Assembly: GCA_947450025.1 (NCBI GenBank)
Contig: CANFTW010000001.1
Span: forward strand, 124,001-188,000
Direction of reading: 5' to 3'
From: Bacteroidota bacterium
GTDB taxonomy: Bacteria; Bacteroidota; Bacteroidia; B-17B0; Aurantibacillaceae
DNA: 64,000 nt
The first letter of the stretch is position 1. The number at the start of each line of letters is the position of its first letter. Below the pieces are notes generated by a model. That model was given only the letters and a program-made list of their open reading frames with translations, did not search any database and was not told where the DNA came from. Shown piece after piece: positions 18,490 to 27,359 of this stretch. The position numbers and the translations under genes are program-made.

Positions 18490-19155
18490 ATGGAAACTCA
18501 CTCTCAACGCTATTTTTCTTTTGTTGACTTAATGGGATTGGAACAACGTTATAGAGCTTCATTCGTAAATTCCTTATCCGGTTTTAAAAGTGTGGCTTTA
18601 ATAGGAACATCTAATAGTAGCAAACAAACCAATCTGGCAATATTTAATTCGTTAATACATATTGGCGCTAATCCTCCTTATATTGGATTTATATCTCGTC
18701 CGGATTCTGTCGATAGACATACCCTATCTAATATTATGGAAACAGGTTACTATACAATCAATCATATCAACGAAGCTATCTTTAAACAAGCTCATCAAAC
18801 ATCGGCTCGTTATCCAAGAGATATTTCCGAATTTGACGCCACTCATTTGACAGCTGATTACAAATTAGGATTTAAAGCCCCATTTGTAAAAGAAAGTTTC
18901 ATACAAATGGGCATTCAGTTTAAAGAACGGATTCATATTACGACCAATAATACGGTTTTAGTAATAGGACAAATAAATCAGGTTTACTTCCCTAACGATT
19001 GTTTATGCAATGATGGCTTTTTGGATATTGAAAAAGCAAAAACCATTACATGCAGTGGTTTGGATAGCTATCATAAAACTGAACGGTTAGCCAGATTAAC
19101 CTATGCAAAGGCTGATAGAGATTTAAGCATTGCAAAGCTTGGTTACATTGAGTAA
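18490..19155 (+). CDS. Flavin reductase-like (FMN-binding split barrel) protein
   Basis: 221 residues. [44 protein letters not shown] matches the N-terminal part of flavin-reductase-like split barrels, and the family binds FMN. In the island it could supply reduced flavin to, or act as a redox partner of, the FAD-containing photolyases or the SDR; this is inference from context. The 3' end overlaps the next gene's probable TTG start by 8 nt. Confidence 0.82.
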   Translation: METHSQRYFSFVDLMGLEQRYRASFVNSLSGFKSVALIGTSNSSKQTNLAIFNSLIHIGANPPYIGFISRPDSVDRHTLSNIMETGYYTINHINEAIFKQAHQTSARYPRDISEFDATHLTADYKLGFKAPFVKESFIQMGIQFKERIHITTNNTVLVIGQINQVYFPNDCLCNDGFLDIEKAKTITCSGLDSYHKTERLARLTYAKADRDLSIAKLGYIE

Positions 19156-20632
19156 AGAGCAATTAAATATAGTATGGTTTAAACGCGATTTAAGATTCAC
19201 TGATCACGAACCATTATATTCTGCTCAGCAGCATCATTTACCGGTTCTATTTATATATTGCTTTGAGCCTTCAATTATTGCTTACCACGATAGCGATATA
19301 AGACATTGGCGATTCATACATGAATCACTGATGGAAATGAATGATAAATTAAAAAACATTAAAGCTCAATTATATATTTTTCATCAAGAAGCTTTATTTG
19401 TATTTCAGCAATTAGCCAATCAGTATTCCATTCAAAATATATTTTCGCATCAAGAAATTGGGAATAAATTAACCTATGACAGAGATATTTGTCTTCAACA
19501 ATTTTGCAAGCAACACAGCATTAATTGGCATGAATATCAATTGCACGGTGTTATTCGTAAATTAAAATCAAGACAACATTGGGAGAAATTATGGGAAGAT
19601 AAAATGACCGAAACTCCTAAACTAGTTAATGAGAATAATTGGAAAATTGTACAACTAAATATCGATTTGTACAATTCCATTAAAGGTCAGCCACTCTCAA
19701 ATGGTATCACAACACGCAATAAAAATTTTCAGCAAGGAGGTGAATATTGGGCATGGAGATACATGGACAGCTTTATTAGAGAACGTCATATAAATTACAG
19801 TAAACACATTTCAAAACCTTTATTGAGTAGGAAAGGTTGTAGTCGTTTATCACCTTATTTAACGTATGGAAATATAAGTATGCGAATGGTATTTCAATAC
19901 ACCAAACAACATTACAATACTTCGCAAAATAAAAGAGCACTCACCAATTTTGTTTCTCGTTTACACTGGCATTGCCACTTTATGCAAAAATTTGAAGATG
20001 AATGTCGTATGGAATTTGAAAATGTAAACAAGGCTTACGACGCATTAATTAAACCGAAAAACGAAATTTATATAAAAGCTTGGCAAGAAGGACAAACAGG
20101 AGTACCGATTATTGATGCTTGTATGCGATGCTTAGTTGCTACAGGCTATATCAATTTCAGAATGCGTGCTATGGTCGTATCTTTTTTTGTTTTTAATCTT
20201 TGGCAAGATTGGAGAGAATTACATTTTTTGGCGCGTCAATTTTTGGATTATGAGCCGGGCATCCATTACCCTCAATTACAAATGCAATCAGGTGTTACCG
20301 GAATAAATACCATTCGTATTTATAATCCTATTAAAAATTCTGAAGATCATGACCCTGAGGGTTTATTTATTAAACAATGGCTTCCTGAACTAAAAGAAAT
20401 TCCAACACATTTAATTCATGAACCCTGGAAGTTGTCAGTTTTAGAGCAACAATTGTATAACTGCGAAATAGGCAAAAATTACCCAAGGCCAATAGTCGAT
20501 ATTGAAGAAACAAGGAAATCCGCTAGTGAAATTGTTTGGGCCTATCGTAAAAAAGAAGAGGTAAAGCAAGAAGGTAAACTTATCTTACAAAAACATGTGA
20601 ATAATCCAAAATCACACTTAACAAAAAAATAA
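19148..20632 (+). CDS. Photolyase/cryptochrome family protein with altered Trp/Asn motif
   Basis: 494 residues from TTG 19148 ([16 protein letters not shown]); TTGs at 19130 and 19139 are also in frame and no ATG is available. An N-terminal antenna Rossmann domain is followed by the C-terminal FAD domain ([57 protein letters not shown]...[16 protein letters not shown]). Compared with E. coli PhrB from memory, the NNGGWQW segment reads GIHYPQL (residues 371-377), so the flavin-N5 Asn and the two nearby Trp of the electron-transfer path are absent. HNR also reads NFR. It may be a sensor or use a different electron route. Confidence 0.88.
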   Translation: MSKEQLNIVWFKRDLRFTDHEPLYSAQQHHLPVLFIYCFEPSIIAYHDSDIRHWRFIHESLMEMNDKLKNIKAQLYIFHQEALFVFQQLANQYSIQNIFSHQEIGNKLTYDRDICLQQFCKQHSINWHEYQLHGVIRKLKSRQHWEKLWEDKMTETPKLVNENNWKIVQLNIDLYNSIKGQPLSNGITTRNKNFQQGGEYWAWRYMDSFIRERHINYSKHISKPLLSRKGCSRLSPYLTYGNISMRMVFQYTKQHYNTSQNKRALTNFVSRLHWHCHFMQKFEDECRMEFENVNKAYDALIKPKNEIYIKAWQEGQTGVPIIDACMRCLVATGYINFRMRAMVVSFFVFNLWQDWRELHFLARQFLDYEPGIHYPQLQMQSGVTGINTIRIYNPIKNSEDHDPEGLFIKQWLPELKEIPTHLIHEPWKLSVLEQQLYNCEIGKNYPRPIVDIEETRKSASEIVWAYRKKEEVKQEGKLILQKHVNNPKSHLTKK

Positions 20633-20633
20633 A

Positions 20634-21101
20634 ATGAATAAATATCTTAAACTAGCACTTTGCATAACAGCTCCATTAATAATTGGTGGCATATCAGGAA
20701 TTTCAACAGCAGCAGGAATTTCAGATTGGTATACAAATATTAACAAACCCTCTTTCAATCCTCCAAATTTTATTTTTGGACCAGTTTGGACAATGTTATA
20801 TATTTTAATGGGAATTTCATTTTACTTAATATTGCAATCACCATTCAATTTTCATAAGAAAAAAGCTATTGTATTTTTTTGCATGCAATTAATTTTAAAT
20901 TTCTTTTGGAGCATCATATTCTTTAATTTTCATTGGTTAGAACTGGCCTTCATTGAAATAATTATGATATGGATAAGTATTTTAGCTATGATTCTGGTTT
21001 TTTACAAAATTAATAAAGCAGCTGCTTATCTTCAAATCCCTTATTTACTATGGGTAAGCTTTGCAAGTATTTTAAGCGGTACTATTTGGATTTTAAATTA
21101 A
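20634..21101 (+). CDS. tspO: TspO/MBR-family tryptophan-rich membrane protein
   Basis: 155 residues with five membrane helices. WYTNINKPSFNPPNFIFGPVWTMLYILMGISFYL is the family signature. TspO proteins bind porphyrins and are linked in bacteria to light and oxidative-stress control. It starts 1 bp after the photolyase stop, clearly in the same operon, which supports a photoprotective role here. Confidence 0.93.
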   Translation: MNKYLKLALCITAPLIIGGISGISTAAGISDWYTNINKPSFNPPNFIFGPVWTMLYILMGISFYLILQSPFNFHKKKAIVFFCMQLILNFFWSIIFFNFHWLELAFIEIIMIWISILAMILVFYKINKAAAYLQIPYLLWVSFASILSGTIWILN

Positions 21102-21132
21102 ACTTTACTCTTTATATTTTGTTTTATTTCTG

Positions 21133-21276
21133 ATGCAAGGCGTAAAAAAACAATACTTACCATATAAAATTTGCATGACTTGTGAAAAACCATTTTCATG
21201 GCGCAAAAAATGGGAAAAGAATTGGAATGACGTAAAATACTGCAGCGATAAATGTCGTTCAATAAAAAAGAAATAA
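21133..21276 (+). CDS. DUF2256 small zinc-binding-type protein
   Basis: 47 residues. Two Cys pairs, ICMTCEKPF and KYCSDKCR, flank a Trp/Lys-rich middle (WRKKWEKNWNDV), the pattern of DUF2256. The four Cys suggest a zinc finger. From established genome context DUF2256 is often next to photolyase/cryptochrome genes. The 3' end overlaps the start of the FeS photolyase gene by 25 nt. Confidence 0.9.
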   Translation: MQGVKKQYLPYKICMTCEKPFSWRKKWEKNWNDVKYCSDKCRSIKKK

Positions 21277-22805
21277 AAACACTACGTTTAATATTAGGAG
21301 ATCAATTAAACCATCAACACTCCTGGTTTAAAGAAGTTAATCATAATATCACCTATGTCTTAATGGAAATAAGGCAAGAGACTGACTATGTTAGCCATCA
21401 TATTCAAAAAGTAGTAGGCTTTTTTGCCGCTATGCAGAACTTTGCAAGAGAATTAAAAAACAAAAATCATCAGGTTATTTACATATCCTTAAATGACAAA
21501 GAAAATCAACAATCGTTTGATAAAAATCTTCTTCATTTAATCTCTAAACATCAAGTCTCTCATTTCGAATACCAATTACCAGATGAATACAGATTAGACC
21601 AACATTTCAAATCATTCAGTCAAACATTATCTATTACTCATCAGGCAGCAGACACTGAACATTTTCTGAGTCATAAGGAAGAATTAGGTGTTTTTTTTAG
21701 AGGTAAGAAAACATTCCTAATGGAAAGCTTCTACCGATATATGCGTAAAAAGCATAAAGTATTAATGAATGGCGGCGATCCATTAACTGGTAAATGGAAT
21801 TACGATGAAGATAATCGCAAAAAACTACCAACTAATCATAAAGCGACACCACCTTTAATATTTGATAATGATGTTACTGCTATTCTTAAAGAAATTGAAT
21901 TAAGTGATGTTAAAACTATTGGAAGTATTGATGCTCAAAATTTTATCTGGCCTATCAATCGAGACCAATCATTAAAGCTGCTCGATTTTTTTGCGGAAGA
22001 ATGTTTACCCCTATTTGGGACTTATGAAGATGCCATGACTCCAGATGATTGGTCATTATATCATTCGCGCTTGTCCTTCTCTATGAATACAAAAATGCTT
22101 TCTCCTTTAGAAGTAATTAATAGAGCTATTAAAGAATGGGAAACACGTCCTGCACAAATTGAGTTTAATCAACTAGAAGGTTTTGTAAGGCAAATTATTG
22201 GCTGGAGAGAGTATATGAGAGGCATATACTGGCTAAAAATGCCTGACTTTTCGAAAATGAACTATTTTAATCATCAAGAAAAATTACCTGATTGGTATTG
22301 GACAGGCAATACAAAAATGAAATGTTTAAGTCATTCAATTAAACAATCATTAGAGTATGCCTACGCTCACCATATTCAACGTTTAATGATAACGGGTAAT
22401 TTTGCCCTATTGGCAGGTGTTCATCCTGATGAAGTGGATAATTGGTATTTAGGAATTTACATAGATGCCATTGAATGGGTTGAAATTACCAATACTCGTG
22501 GAATGAGTCAGTTTGCCGATGGAGGAATTATCGGAACAAAACCATATGTCAGTTCAGCATCTTATATCGATAAGATGAGTCATTACTGCAAAACCTGCCA
22601 TTACAAAAAATCAACTAAAACAGGAGATAAAGCATGCCCGTTTAATAGTTTATATTGGAATTTTTACGATAGGCATTCTAATTTACTCAGTAAAAATCCA
22701 CGTATTGGCATGATGTATAATGTATGGAACAGAATGGAACCAAAAGCAAAAGCAGAATTACTGGATCAAGCAGATTATTATTTAAAACATATTAATGAAT
22801 TGTAG
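21252..22805 (+). CDS. Iron-sulfur bacterial cryptochrome/(6-4) photolyase (PhrB/FeS-BCP type)
   Basis: 517 residues. LRLILGDQLNHQHSWF and TYVLMEIRQETDYVSHHIQKVVGFFAAM mark the deoxyribodipyrimidine-photolyase-related family. Cys358, Cys446, Cys449 and Cys462 (MKCLSHS, YCKTC, ACPF) have spacing 88, 3 and 13, identical to the [4Fe-4S] ligands I recall for Agrobacterium PhrB. FVRQIIGWREYMRGIYW and ALLAGVHPDEVDNWYL line the FAD pocket. Members repair (6-4) photoproducts or act as photoreceptors. Sits between DUF2256 (overlapping) and the Cry-DASH gene (2 bp). Confidence 0.93.
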   Translation: MSFNKKEIKTLRLILGDQLNHQHSWFKEVNHNITYVLMEIRQETDYVSHHIQKVVGFFAAMQNFARELKNKNHQVIYISLNDKENQQSFDKNLLHLISKHQVSHFEYQLPDEYRLDQHFKSFSQTLSITHQAADTEHFLSHKEELGVFFRGKKTFLMESFYRYMRKKHKVLMNGGDPLTGKWNYDEDNRKKLPTNHKATPPLIFDNDVTAILKEIELSDVKTIGSIDAQNFIWPINRDQSLKLLDFFAEECLPLFGTYEDAMTPDDWSLYHSRLSFSMNTKMLSPLEVINRAIKEWETRPAQIEFNQLEGFVRQIIGWREYMRGIYWLKMPDFSKMNYFNHQEKLPDWYWTGNTKMKCLSHSIKQSLEYAYAHHIQRLMITGNFALLAGVHPDEVDNWYLGIYIDAIEWVEITNTRGMSQFADGGIIGTKPYVSSASYIDKMSHYCKTCHYKKSTKTGDKACPFNSLYWNFYDRHSNLLSKNPRIGMMYNVWNRMEPKAKAELLDQADYYLKHINEL

Positions 22806-22807
22806 CC

Positions 22808-24124
22808 ATGAACACATCTATTGTTTGGTTTAAAACTGATTTAAGACTTCATGATAATGAAACATTGATTAAAGCTATAGAACAAAGTGATAACATCATA
22901 CCTGTATATTGTTTTGATGATGACCATTTTAAATTAACGGAGTTTGGCTTTCATAAAACCGGAAATTTCAGAGCTCAGTTTTTATTAGAATCATTAAAAG
23001 ATTTAGATGAAAATTTAAGAAAGTTAGGCTCTGGTTTAATTATCGTAAGAGGAAAGCCCGAATATGAACTTTTTAAACTTGTGCAAAAATATCAGGTAAA
23101 AAAAGTGTTTACTAAAAAAGAAGTGGCTTATGAAGAAAAGCAAACCGAAGAACGTGTTGAGAAAGAATTATGGAAATTAAAATGCGAACTCGAAACATTT
23201 AGCACAAGCACTTTGTATCATGCTCAGGACTTACCATTTTCTATAAAAGATATACCAGATATATTTACCAATTTTAGAAAAAGAACCGAAAAGGAATCTC
23301 AAATTAGAAGTATTTTCGCGGCACCTAAAGAAATAAAATCTCCTCCCATACCGGAACTTACATTACCAAAATTAAAACAATTTGGATTACCACAAATCAT
23401 AAAAGACCAAAGAACAGCCTTTCCTTTTAAAGGAGGAGAAACAGAGGCTTACCAAAGACTGCACTATTATTTCAGTGAAACCAAATACATTTCAAAATAC
23501 AAAGAAACTAGAGACAGTTTAATGGGTTCGGATTACTCTTCTAAATTTTCTCCATGGTTAGCTATTGGTTGCTTATCACCAAGAGAAATATATTATGAAC
23601 TCAAAAAATACGAAGATGAGTTTGGCTCCAATGAATCCACATATTGGTTAGTATTTGAATTATTATGGAGAGATTATTTTAGGTTCATGATGAAGAAACA
23701 TAGACATCATTTTTTTTTACAAACTGGAATAAAATCAACAGATACTCATACGAATCAAAACAATCAAGATTTACTCGATAAATGGATAAATGGAAATACT
23801 GGGCTTGATTTTATTGATGCTAATATGATAGAATTAAAACTAACTGGATTTATGAGTAATCGCGGTAGACAAAACGTTGCCAGTTATTTATGTAATGATT
23901 TAAAATTAGATTGGCGTTACGGAGCAGCTTATTTTGAACAACAATTAATAGACTATGATGTTTGCAGTAATTGGGGCAATTGGGCTTACTTGGCAGGTGT
24001 TGGCAACGACCCTAGAGGCAACCGTTATTTCAACACAGATAAACAAGCAGAAGCATACGATTCAAAAAAACAATATAGAAGTTTTTGGCTTGTAAAAAAT
24101 CAAAGGCGCAAGCTTTTTAAATAA
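22808..24124 (+). CDS. Cryptochrome DASH
   Basis: 438 residues. SIVWFKTDLRLHDNETLIKAI starts the antenna domain. KFSPWLAIGCLSPREIYYELKKYE, FMSNRGRQNVASYL and DVCSNWGNWAYLAGVGNDPRGNRYFN are strong Cry-DASH signatures of the FAD domain, with the canonical Asn/Trp positions retained, unlike the 19148 protein. Cry-DASH proteins mainly repair CPDs in single-stranded or looped DNA and may signal. Third flavoprotein photolyase homologue in the island. Confidence 0.94.
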   Translation: MNTSIVWFKTDLRLHDNETLIKAIEQSDNIIPVYCFDDDHFKLTEFGFHKTGNFRAQFLLESLKDLDENLRKLGSGLIIVRGKPEYELFKLVQKYQVKKVFTKKEVAYEEKQTEERVEKELWKLKCELETFSTSTLYHAQDLPFSIKDIPDIFTNFRKRTEKESQIRSIFAAPKEIKSPPIPELTLPKLKQFGLPQIIKDQRTAFPFKGGETEAYQRLHYYFSETKYISKYKETRDSLMGSDYSSKFSPWLAIGCLSPREIYYELKKYEDEFGSNESTYWLVFELLWRDYFRFMMKKHRHHFFLQTGIKSTDTHTNQNNQDLLDKWINGNTGLDFIDANMIELKLTGFMSNRGRQNVASYLCNDLKLDWRYGAAYFEQQLIDYDVCSNWGNWAYLAGVGNDPRGNRYFNTDKQAEAYDSKKQYRSFWLVKNQRRKLFK

Positions 24125-24238
24125 TTACAAAAAGTGAAACTCAAATTACTAAAAACCAATTATACATATAAATCTAAACAATTGTCCTTTTTCAATGTTA
24201 CATATATAATATCAATTAACATTAAATAGTTTCGACAC

Positions 24239-24415
24239 ATGTTTAAAAAATTTACAATAGCAGATAAATTATTATTTGTTTCAGCCTTATTATCTCTTAT
24301 CTATTCTGAGATTTTATTCTTTTCAGGAGAAAAACAAAACGCCACTTTTATTGGCATTTGGGTTCCATCAATATTAGCCTTCGGCATATATTTAAAACTA
24401 ATTAGATCTAAATAA
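24239..24415 (+). CDS. Small membrane protein, 58 aa
   Basis: Not assigned to a family. ATG to TAA encodes 58 residues with two hydrophobic segments (LLFVSALLSLIYSEILFF and TFIGIWVPSILAFGIYLKL) and a basic end. It lies in the gap between Cry-DASH and DUF2805 and is followed after 1 nt by a 29-codon ORF. Orientation and membrane character suggest a genuine small gene. Confidence 0.6.
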   Translation: MFKKFTIADKLLFVSALLSLIYSEILFFSGEKQNATFIGIWVPSILAFGIYLKLIRSK

Positions 24416-24416
24416 C

Positions 24417-24506
24417 ATGGTAGAATTAATTCCTTATTTCGCGGGGCTTATTACAATAATATTTGGAATAGGATTTTATTTTTCTCTTCAAGAAAAAGAA
24501 AAATAG
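24417..24506 (+). CDS. Putative single-helix membrane peptide, 29 aa
   Basis: Starts 1 nt after the stop of the 58-aa ORF (TAA-C-ATG), so translation could be coupled. Encodes one hydrophobic helix (LIPYFAGLITIIFGIGFYF) and a charged LQEKEK tail. Too short to assign. Small paired membrane peptides of this kind often accompany transporters, but none is adjacent here. Confidence 0.45.
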   Translation: MVELIPYFAGLITIIFGIGFYFSLQEKEK

Positions 24507-24634
24507 AAAACTTCTAATAAAAAAATTATTTATATATTTTATTTTTTATAGATTATATTTTGATAATTTAAATTCATAATAACTTTTTGAACACTCCCAA
24601 TTTAACATGCTATTACAGCGATTTGCCCTCACCA

Positions 24635-24949
24635 ATGGCGTATTTACTTTTACAAGAAAAAGAAGCGCATATTATACCAAAACTATTTTCTGAAAAGGAT
24701 ATTAATCGCATTATTGAAATGGCATGGGAAGACAGAACTCCTTTTGAAGCCATTGAATTTCAGTTCGGGTTAAAAGAAAAAGAAGTAATTGAGTTTATGA
24801 GAAAAAACTCATTACCATCTAGTTTCATAATGTGGCGAAAACGGATGAAATCAAGAAAAACAAAACATTTAAAATTAAGAGAACAATCAACGATGCGTTT
24901 TAAATGTAATAGACAAAGAGGAACCGGAAATAAAATTAGTAAACGGTAA
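24635..24949 (+). CDS. DUF2805/TIGR03643-family protein
   Basis: 104 residues from ATG 24635; a TTG at 24587 would add 16. The core FSEKDINRIIEMAWEDRTPFEAIEFQFGLKEKEVIEFMR...LPSSFIMWRKRMKSRKTKH is the TIGR03643 signature, probably a helix-turn-helix-like fold. This family co-occurs with photolyase/cryptochrome and DUF2256 genes, so it belongs functionally to the island although 460 bp separate it from Cry-DASH. The basic Arg/Lys tail would suit nucleic-acid binding. Its stop lies 1 bp from the convergent GT39 gene's stop. Confidence 0.87.
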   Translation: MAYLLLQEKEAHIIPKLFSEKDINRIIEMAWEDRTPFEAIEFQFGLKEKEVIEFMRKNSLPSSFIMWRKRMKSRKTKHLKLREQSTMRFKCNRQRGTGNKISKR

Positions 24950-24950
24950 A

Positions 24951-26687
24951 TTAGTTTTCATTAGGCATTCGTACATAAAAAATAAATCCATTTTGACGAT
25001 ACAACTCCTTTAATTGCTTACAATCTCTTTTTACAACGTCTTCATCTGTCACTTTTGCAACAAAGCATGCTGGACGATCACCGTAACCATCCAATAACCA
25101 ATGAGTTCTAATTAAACCATAAGACACTTCGATATTAATACCTTTAGCCTCTAGCTCTTGTCTTCGCATTTCAATGTATTTTTTAAATGACTCATTGCTT
25201 TTAAATGATGGGGAAATTTCTCCATAAAATAAAGTTGCATAACTTTTAAAACCAATGGTTTCTACATTAAATTCATGCCTAGCACATTGTTTGTAAAACT
25301 CAATTGCAGCTCGCTGCGAATACTGTTCTATTTTAGGAACTACAACCATCATCACGCTATAAATGGCAAACAAAGACCCAAAAAATAACAAGTAAATAAA
25401 CTTAAATCTTCCTGTTTTAATTTTTGCTAAACTAAAATGGCTTATGCCCAGAAACACCATACCGATTAACCATTCATAACCGCTCCAATGTACATTAGCT
25501 TTTAAGTTTTCGATAGCAAATTGATCGCTGATCATGTTACTTGAAATTAGCCAAGGCTTTAAAATTGGCACACAACCAATCAACAAAAAAGCTAATCCTA
25601 ACAAGGTACTAACAACAACAAATAAACCATGAAACCATTTTTTCCAAGGATACTGACCTGACATTAGTTTTTGAATAGCATAGGTTGCTAAATAGGTTAA
25701 TGGAAAATAACATAAAGATGAGTAATGCACAATCTTGGTTTGTACAATCGAGAATAGAACTAATACCACCCAAAACAAACTCATCATCCATCGTTTGGTA
25801 TGTATTTGATACGGTGTATCTGTATTAGATTTTTTATGTGCTAATATTAAAAATAAAGATGAAGGGAAGCAACCAATTAATAATACAACAAAGTGGTAAA
25901 TAAATGGTCCGCCATGGTCACTATCTTCTGTATTAAATAATCGCACCTGATAATCAATAAATTCTTTAATCACAGAGCCATGACCTTTTAAATACATAGT
26001 AGCAAACCAACTTAAACCTGTAATTAAAAATGCCAGAAAAAAAGCAGCCATAAATTTAAAGGATGATATTTTTTTTAATCGCCCTAAAACAAAAAAAACA
26101 GTAACGGTTAACCCAACTAAAATTAAGGCAGCAGGCCCCTTGGTTAATAATGCTAGGCCTAAAAAGAAACCTGCCATAATTGCTGTTTTGTATCCAAATT
26201 TACCAATAGGATTATTGGTATGTTGTATTAAATAATAGACTGATACGTATATAAATAAATTAAACCAAGGGTCTATAATGCCACTTTTAAAAAACAAATG
26301 AGGTAATAAAGTTGATGCATATACAAAAGCCCAAGTCAAACCAAATTTTTGATCGTTTAATTCCTTTCCTGTTTTGTATAATACCAATAAGGTAATTACG
26401 CCACATAAAGCATTTGGAAAACGTGCAGAAAATTCATTTATACCAAAAAGATTCATACTGATTGCCTGAAGCCAAATAAACAAAGGAGGTTTTTCCCAAA
26501 ATGAATGAAAATATAATTGCACATCAGAATAATTATTAGAGACTAACATTTCTCTGGCACATTCTGCAAAATTGATTTCATCCCAATCAAACAATGGCAT
26601 GTTACCAATAAAAGGAATATAGAGCAAACAAGCTATTATAAACACAAAAGCATATGCCTTAAAATCTGTATTTAATACTTTAAACAC
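24951..26687 (-). CDS. ArnT-like GT39 glycosyltransferase
   Basis: 578 residues, about 11-13 membrane helices. PLFDWDEINFAECAREML has the Asp/Glu motif of the first periplasmic loop, and SFWEKPPLFIWLQAI follows as in ArnT and protein mannosyltransferases. Such enzymes move a sugar from a polyprenyl phosphate donor to lipid A or protein. Downstream partner of PAP2 (3 bp gap) and an exported protein, suggesting a lipid-carrier-linked envelope modification unit. Acceptor unknown. Confidence 0.87.
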   Translation of the reverse strand: MFKVLNTDFKAYAFVFIIACLLYIPFIGNMPLFDWDEINFAECAREMLVSNNYSDVQLYFHSFWEKPPLFIWLQAISMNLFGINEFSARFPNALCGVITLLVLYKTGKELNDQKFGLTWAFVYASTLLPHLFFKSGIIDPWFNLFIYVSVYYLIQHTNNPIGKFGYKTAIMAGFFLGLALLTKGPAALILVGLTVTVFFVLGRLKKISSFKFMAAFFLAFLITGLSWFATMYLKGHGSVIKEFIDYQVRLFNTEDSDHGGPFIYHFVVLLIGCFPSSLFLILAHKKSNTDTPYQIHTKRWMMSLFWVVLVLFSIVQTKIVHYSSLCYFPLTYLATYAIQKLMSGQYPWKKWFHGLFVVVSTLLGLAFLLIGCVPILKPWLISSNMISDQFAIENLKANVHWSGYEWLIGMVFLGISHFSLAKIKTGRFKFIYLLFFGSLFAIYSVMMVVVPKIEQYSQRAAIEFYKQCARHEFNVETIGFKSYATLFYGEISPSFKSNESFKKYIEMRRQELEAKGINIEVSYGLIRTHWLLDGYGDRPACFVAKVTDEDVVKRDCKQLKELYRQNGFIFYVRMPNEN

Positions 26688-26690
26688 GTG

Positions 26691-27356
26691 TTATGAATTT
26701 TTAATTAATAATTTGGGTAATGTTGTATTTAATTTTGGCCATTTTTTTGAATCATAAAATACAACATAAAATAACATCGAAAAACAAACGCCTATAATTG
26801 ATCCCACATAAATATCAATTAACCAATGTTGAGATAAATATACTCTACTAAAAGCAGCTAAAATAGCCAATAAAAAACATCCAGATTTTATAAGATGACT
26901 TTTTGAAACTAATAATAAACAAAAAAACAAAGCAAATGCTGATAAAGCATGTCCACTAGGAAAAGAGTGTAAGGCTACTAAATCAACTCCGTCTACTTCT
27001 TTTAAATTTTCTCTTACAAAATATTGAAAAACAAAATGTGGTCGATAAATGTCTGGATAAACAACATGCTTTAAAAAGGAGGAAACAATGGCAGCACCTC
27101 CATAGGATAATAATATGTATAGAGAAACACGAATACTAAAAAACACCATCACTACTGCAACCATAAAGGCAAAAATACCATCTCCTAAATGAGTTATATA
27201 TTTTAAAAAAACATCAATTAACCCATTTCCTACCAAGGAATTAATAGCCTTGTGAATTTGAATTTTACCATTAAACAACAAAACGCCTCCTACTAAAAAC
27301 AATAAGCCTGAATAAATAATAAGATAAATACGATTATTTTTAAAAATGCTTTTCAC
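26691..27356 (-). CDS. Membrane PAP2-family phosphatase
   Basis: 221 residues with about six helices. SFLKHVVYPDIYRPHF stands at the first motif, LHSFPSGHALSAFALFF is PSGH, and FSRVYLSQHWLIDIYVGSIIG is SRxxxxxHxxxD. LpxE/LpxF-like or undecaprenyl-pyrophosphate phosphatase activities are known in this family. Between the GT39 gene and an exported protein gene, with 3-bp gaps on both sides: likely one operon. Confidence 0.88.
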   Translation of the reverse strand: MKSIFKNNRIYLIIYSGLLFLVGGVLLFNGKIQIHKAINSLVGNGLIDVFLKYITHLGDGIFAFMVAVVMVFFSIRVSLYILLSYGGAAIVSSFLKHVVYPDIYRPHFVFQYFVRENLKEVDGVDLVALHSFPSGHALSAFALFFCLLLVSKSHLIKSGCFLLAILAAFSRVYLSQHWLIDIYVGSIIGVCFSMLFYVVFYDSKKWPKLNTTLPKLLIKNS

Positions 27357-27359
27357 GAA

